A DNA stretch of 5,714 bases from Acidimicrobiia bacterium (GTDB taxonomy: Bacteria > Actinomycetota > Acidimicrobiia > Acidimicrobiales > AC-14), in NCBI GenBank assembly GCA_019243595.1, contig JAFAUA010000535.1, positions 1 through 5,714 on the forward strand. The letters run 5' to 3'. The notes under the pieces were generated by a model that worked only from the letters and a program-made list of their open reading frames with translations, did not search any database and had not been told where the DNA came from. The first letter of the stretch is position 1; each line of letters starts with the position of its first letter. Positions 5,357 to 5,714 of the stretch are shown piece by piece. A program made the position numbers and the translations under genes.

Positions 5357-5714
5357 ATGCCGATCCACGAACGCGTCTTGATGGGGCCGGGCCCGTCGAA
5401 CCCCTATCCCGAAGTGATGCAGGCCCTCGCCCGGCCCGTCGTCGGTCACCTGGATCCCGACTTCCTCGCCGTCCTCGACGAGACGTGCGACCGCCTACGG
5501 GCGGTGTTCCGCACGTCGAACGCCCTGACGTTGCCGATCAGCGGCACCGGGTCCGCAGGCATGGAGGCGTCGTTTGTCAACGTCGTCGGCCCGGGCGACA
5601 CCGTCGTGGTCGGGGTCAACGGACTGTTCGGTGAGCGCATGTGCGACGTCGCATCCCGGTGCGGCGCCGAGGTCGTGCGCGTCGACGAGGAGTGGGGTCG
5701 GGCCCTCGATCCTC
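5357..5714 (+). CDS. Class V PLP aminotransferase, alanine/serine-glyoxylate type, N-terminal part (runs off right edge)
   Basis: ATG 5357 opens a frame that remains open to the window end, giving 119 residues of an enzyme usually near 360-400. Motifs of the alanine-glyoxylate/serine-pyruvate aminotransferase group appear in order: LMGPGPSN (8-15), GHLDP (30-34), [21 protein letters not shown] (51-71, binding the cofactor phosphate region), PGD (79-81), GLFGERM (89-95) and EWG (112-114). Such enzymes move an amino group from alanine or serine to glyoxylate with pyridoxal phosphate, in the cytosol. The Schiff-base lysine lies beyond the edge, so catalytic competence cannot be judged. Serine-glyoxylate or ureidoglycine-glyoxylate (PucG-like) activity is possible. 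It follows the SRPBCC gene by 22 bases with only a weak purine-rich GCGAG before the ATG, and may be the last seen gene of the same operon. Confidence 0.9.
   Translation, partial: MPIHERVLMGPGPSNPYPEVMQALARPVVGHLDPDFLAVLDETCDRLRAVFRTSNALTLPISGTGSAGMEASFVNVVGPGDTVVVGVNGLFGERMCDVASRCGAEVVRVDEEWGRALDP

Noticed and set aside
1..5714. A novel defence, mobile or CRISPR system
   Set aside because: No direct-repeat array, transposase, integrase, toxin-antitoxin pair, nuclease or reverse transcriptase signature was seen. All genes belong to house-keeping or widespread families.

Overview
The window looks like chromosomal DNA from a high-GC actinobacterium. By eye the G+C is roughly two thirds or more, with G/C-rich third codon positions. 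The DUF501 plus single-module Ppx/GppA pair is an actinobacterial arrangement, and there is little sign of Shine-Dalgarno leaders at promoter-proximal genes. Acidimicrobiia is my best guess within Actinomycetota, but that is inference from the flavour of the proteins, not proof. Nothing suggests a phage, plasmid, insertion sequence, CRISPR array or RNA gene. Genes are packed almost end to end, and no gene-free stretch exceeds about 75 bases.

Left part (1-2259): the C-terminal part of an HELTH zinc-metallopeptidase-like protein, probably exported, enters from the left edge. It meets a tiny TatA protein-export gene tail to tail, with a 2-base gap. tatA is divergent from a CorA-type divalent-metal transporter gene across 73 bases. 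The corA reading frame is broken by an apparent single-base loss near 1756. Repairing it in silico gives a continuous protein of about 320 residues with two C-terminal membrane helices and a GQN in place of the usual GMN signature.

Middle (2257-3535): a complete nicotinamidase/pyrazinamidase (PncA) on the minus strand, with every catalytic and metal-ligand residue in place, is divergent from a DUF72 protein. Only 16 bases separate the two GTG start codons. That gap is an AT-rich island with a -10-like hexamer for each strand; the two hexamers overlap, and each lies 5-6 bases from its start codon. This suggests leaderless divergent transcription.

Right part (2843-5714): five plus-strand genes run in apparent operon fashion: DUF72, DUF501, an exopolyphosphatase/GppA-family phosphatase, an SRPBCC-fold protein and the start of a class V PLP aminotransferase (alanine/serine-glyoxylate type) cut by the right edge. 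Gaps are 11, 1, -4 and 22 bases. DUF501-Ppx is a recurrent actinobacterial gene pair; in Mycobacterium tuberculosis the counterparts are Rv1025 and Rv1026. The role of DUF501 is unknown. I do not see a convincing new defence or mobile system. The points most worth a second look are the broken corA, the very compact divergent promoter, and the DUF501-Ppx-SRPBCC cluster.
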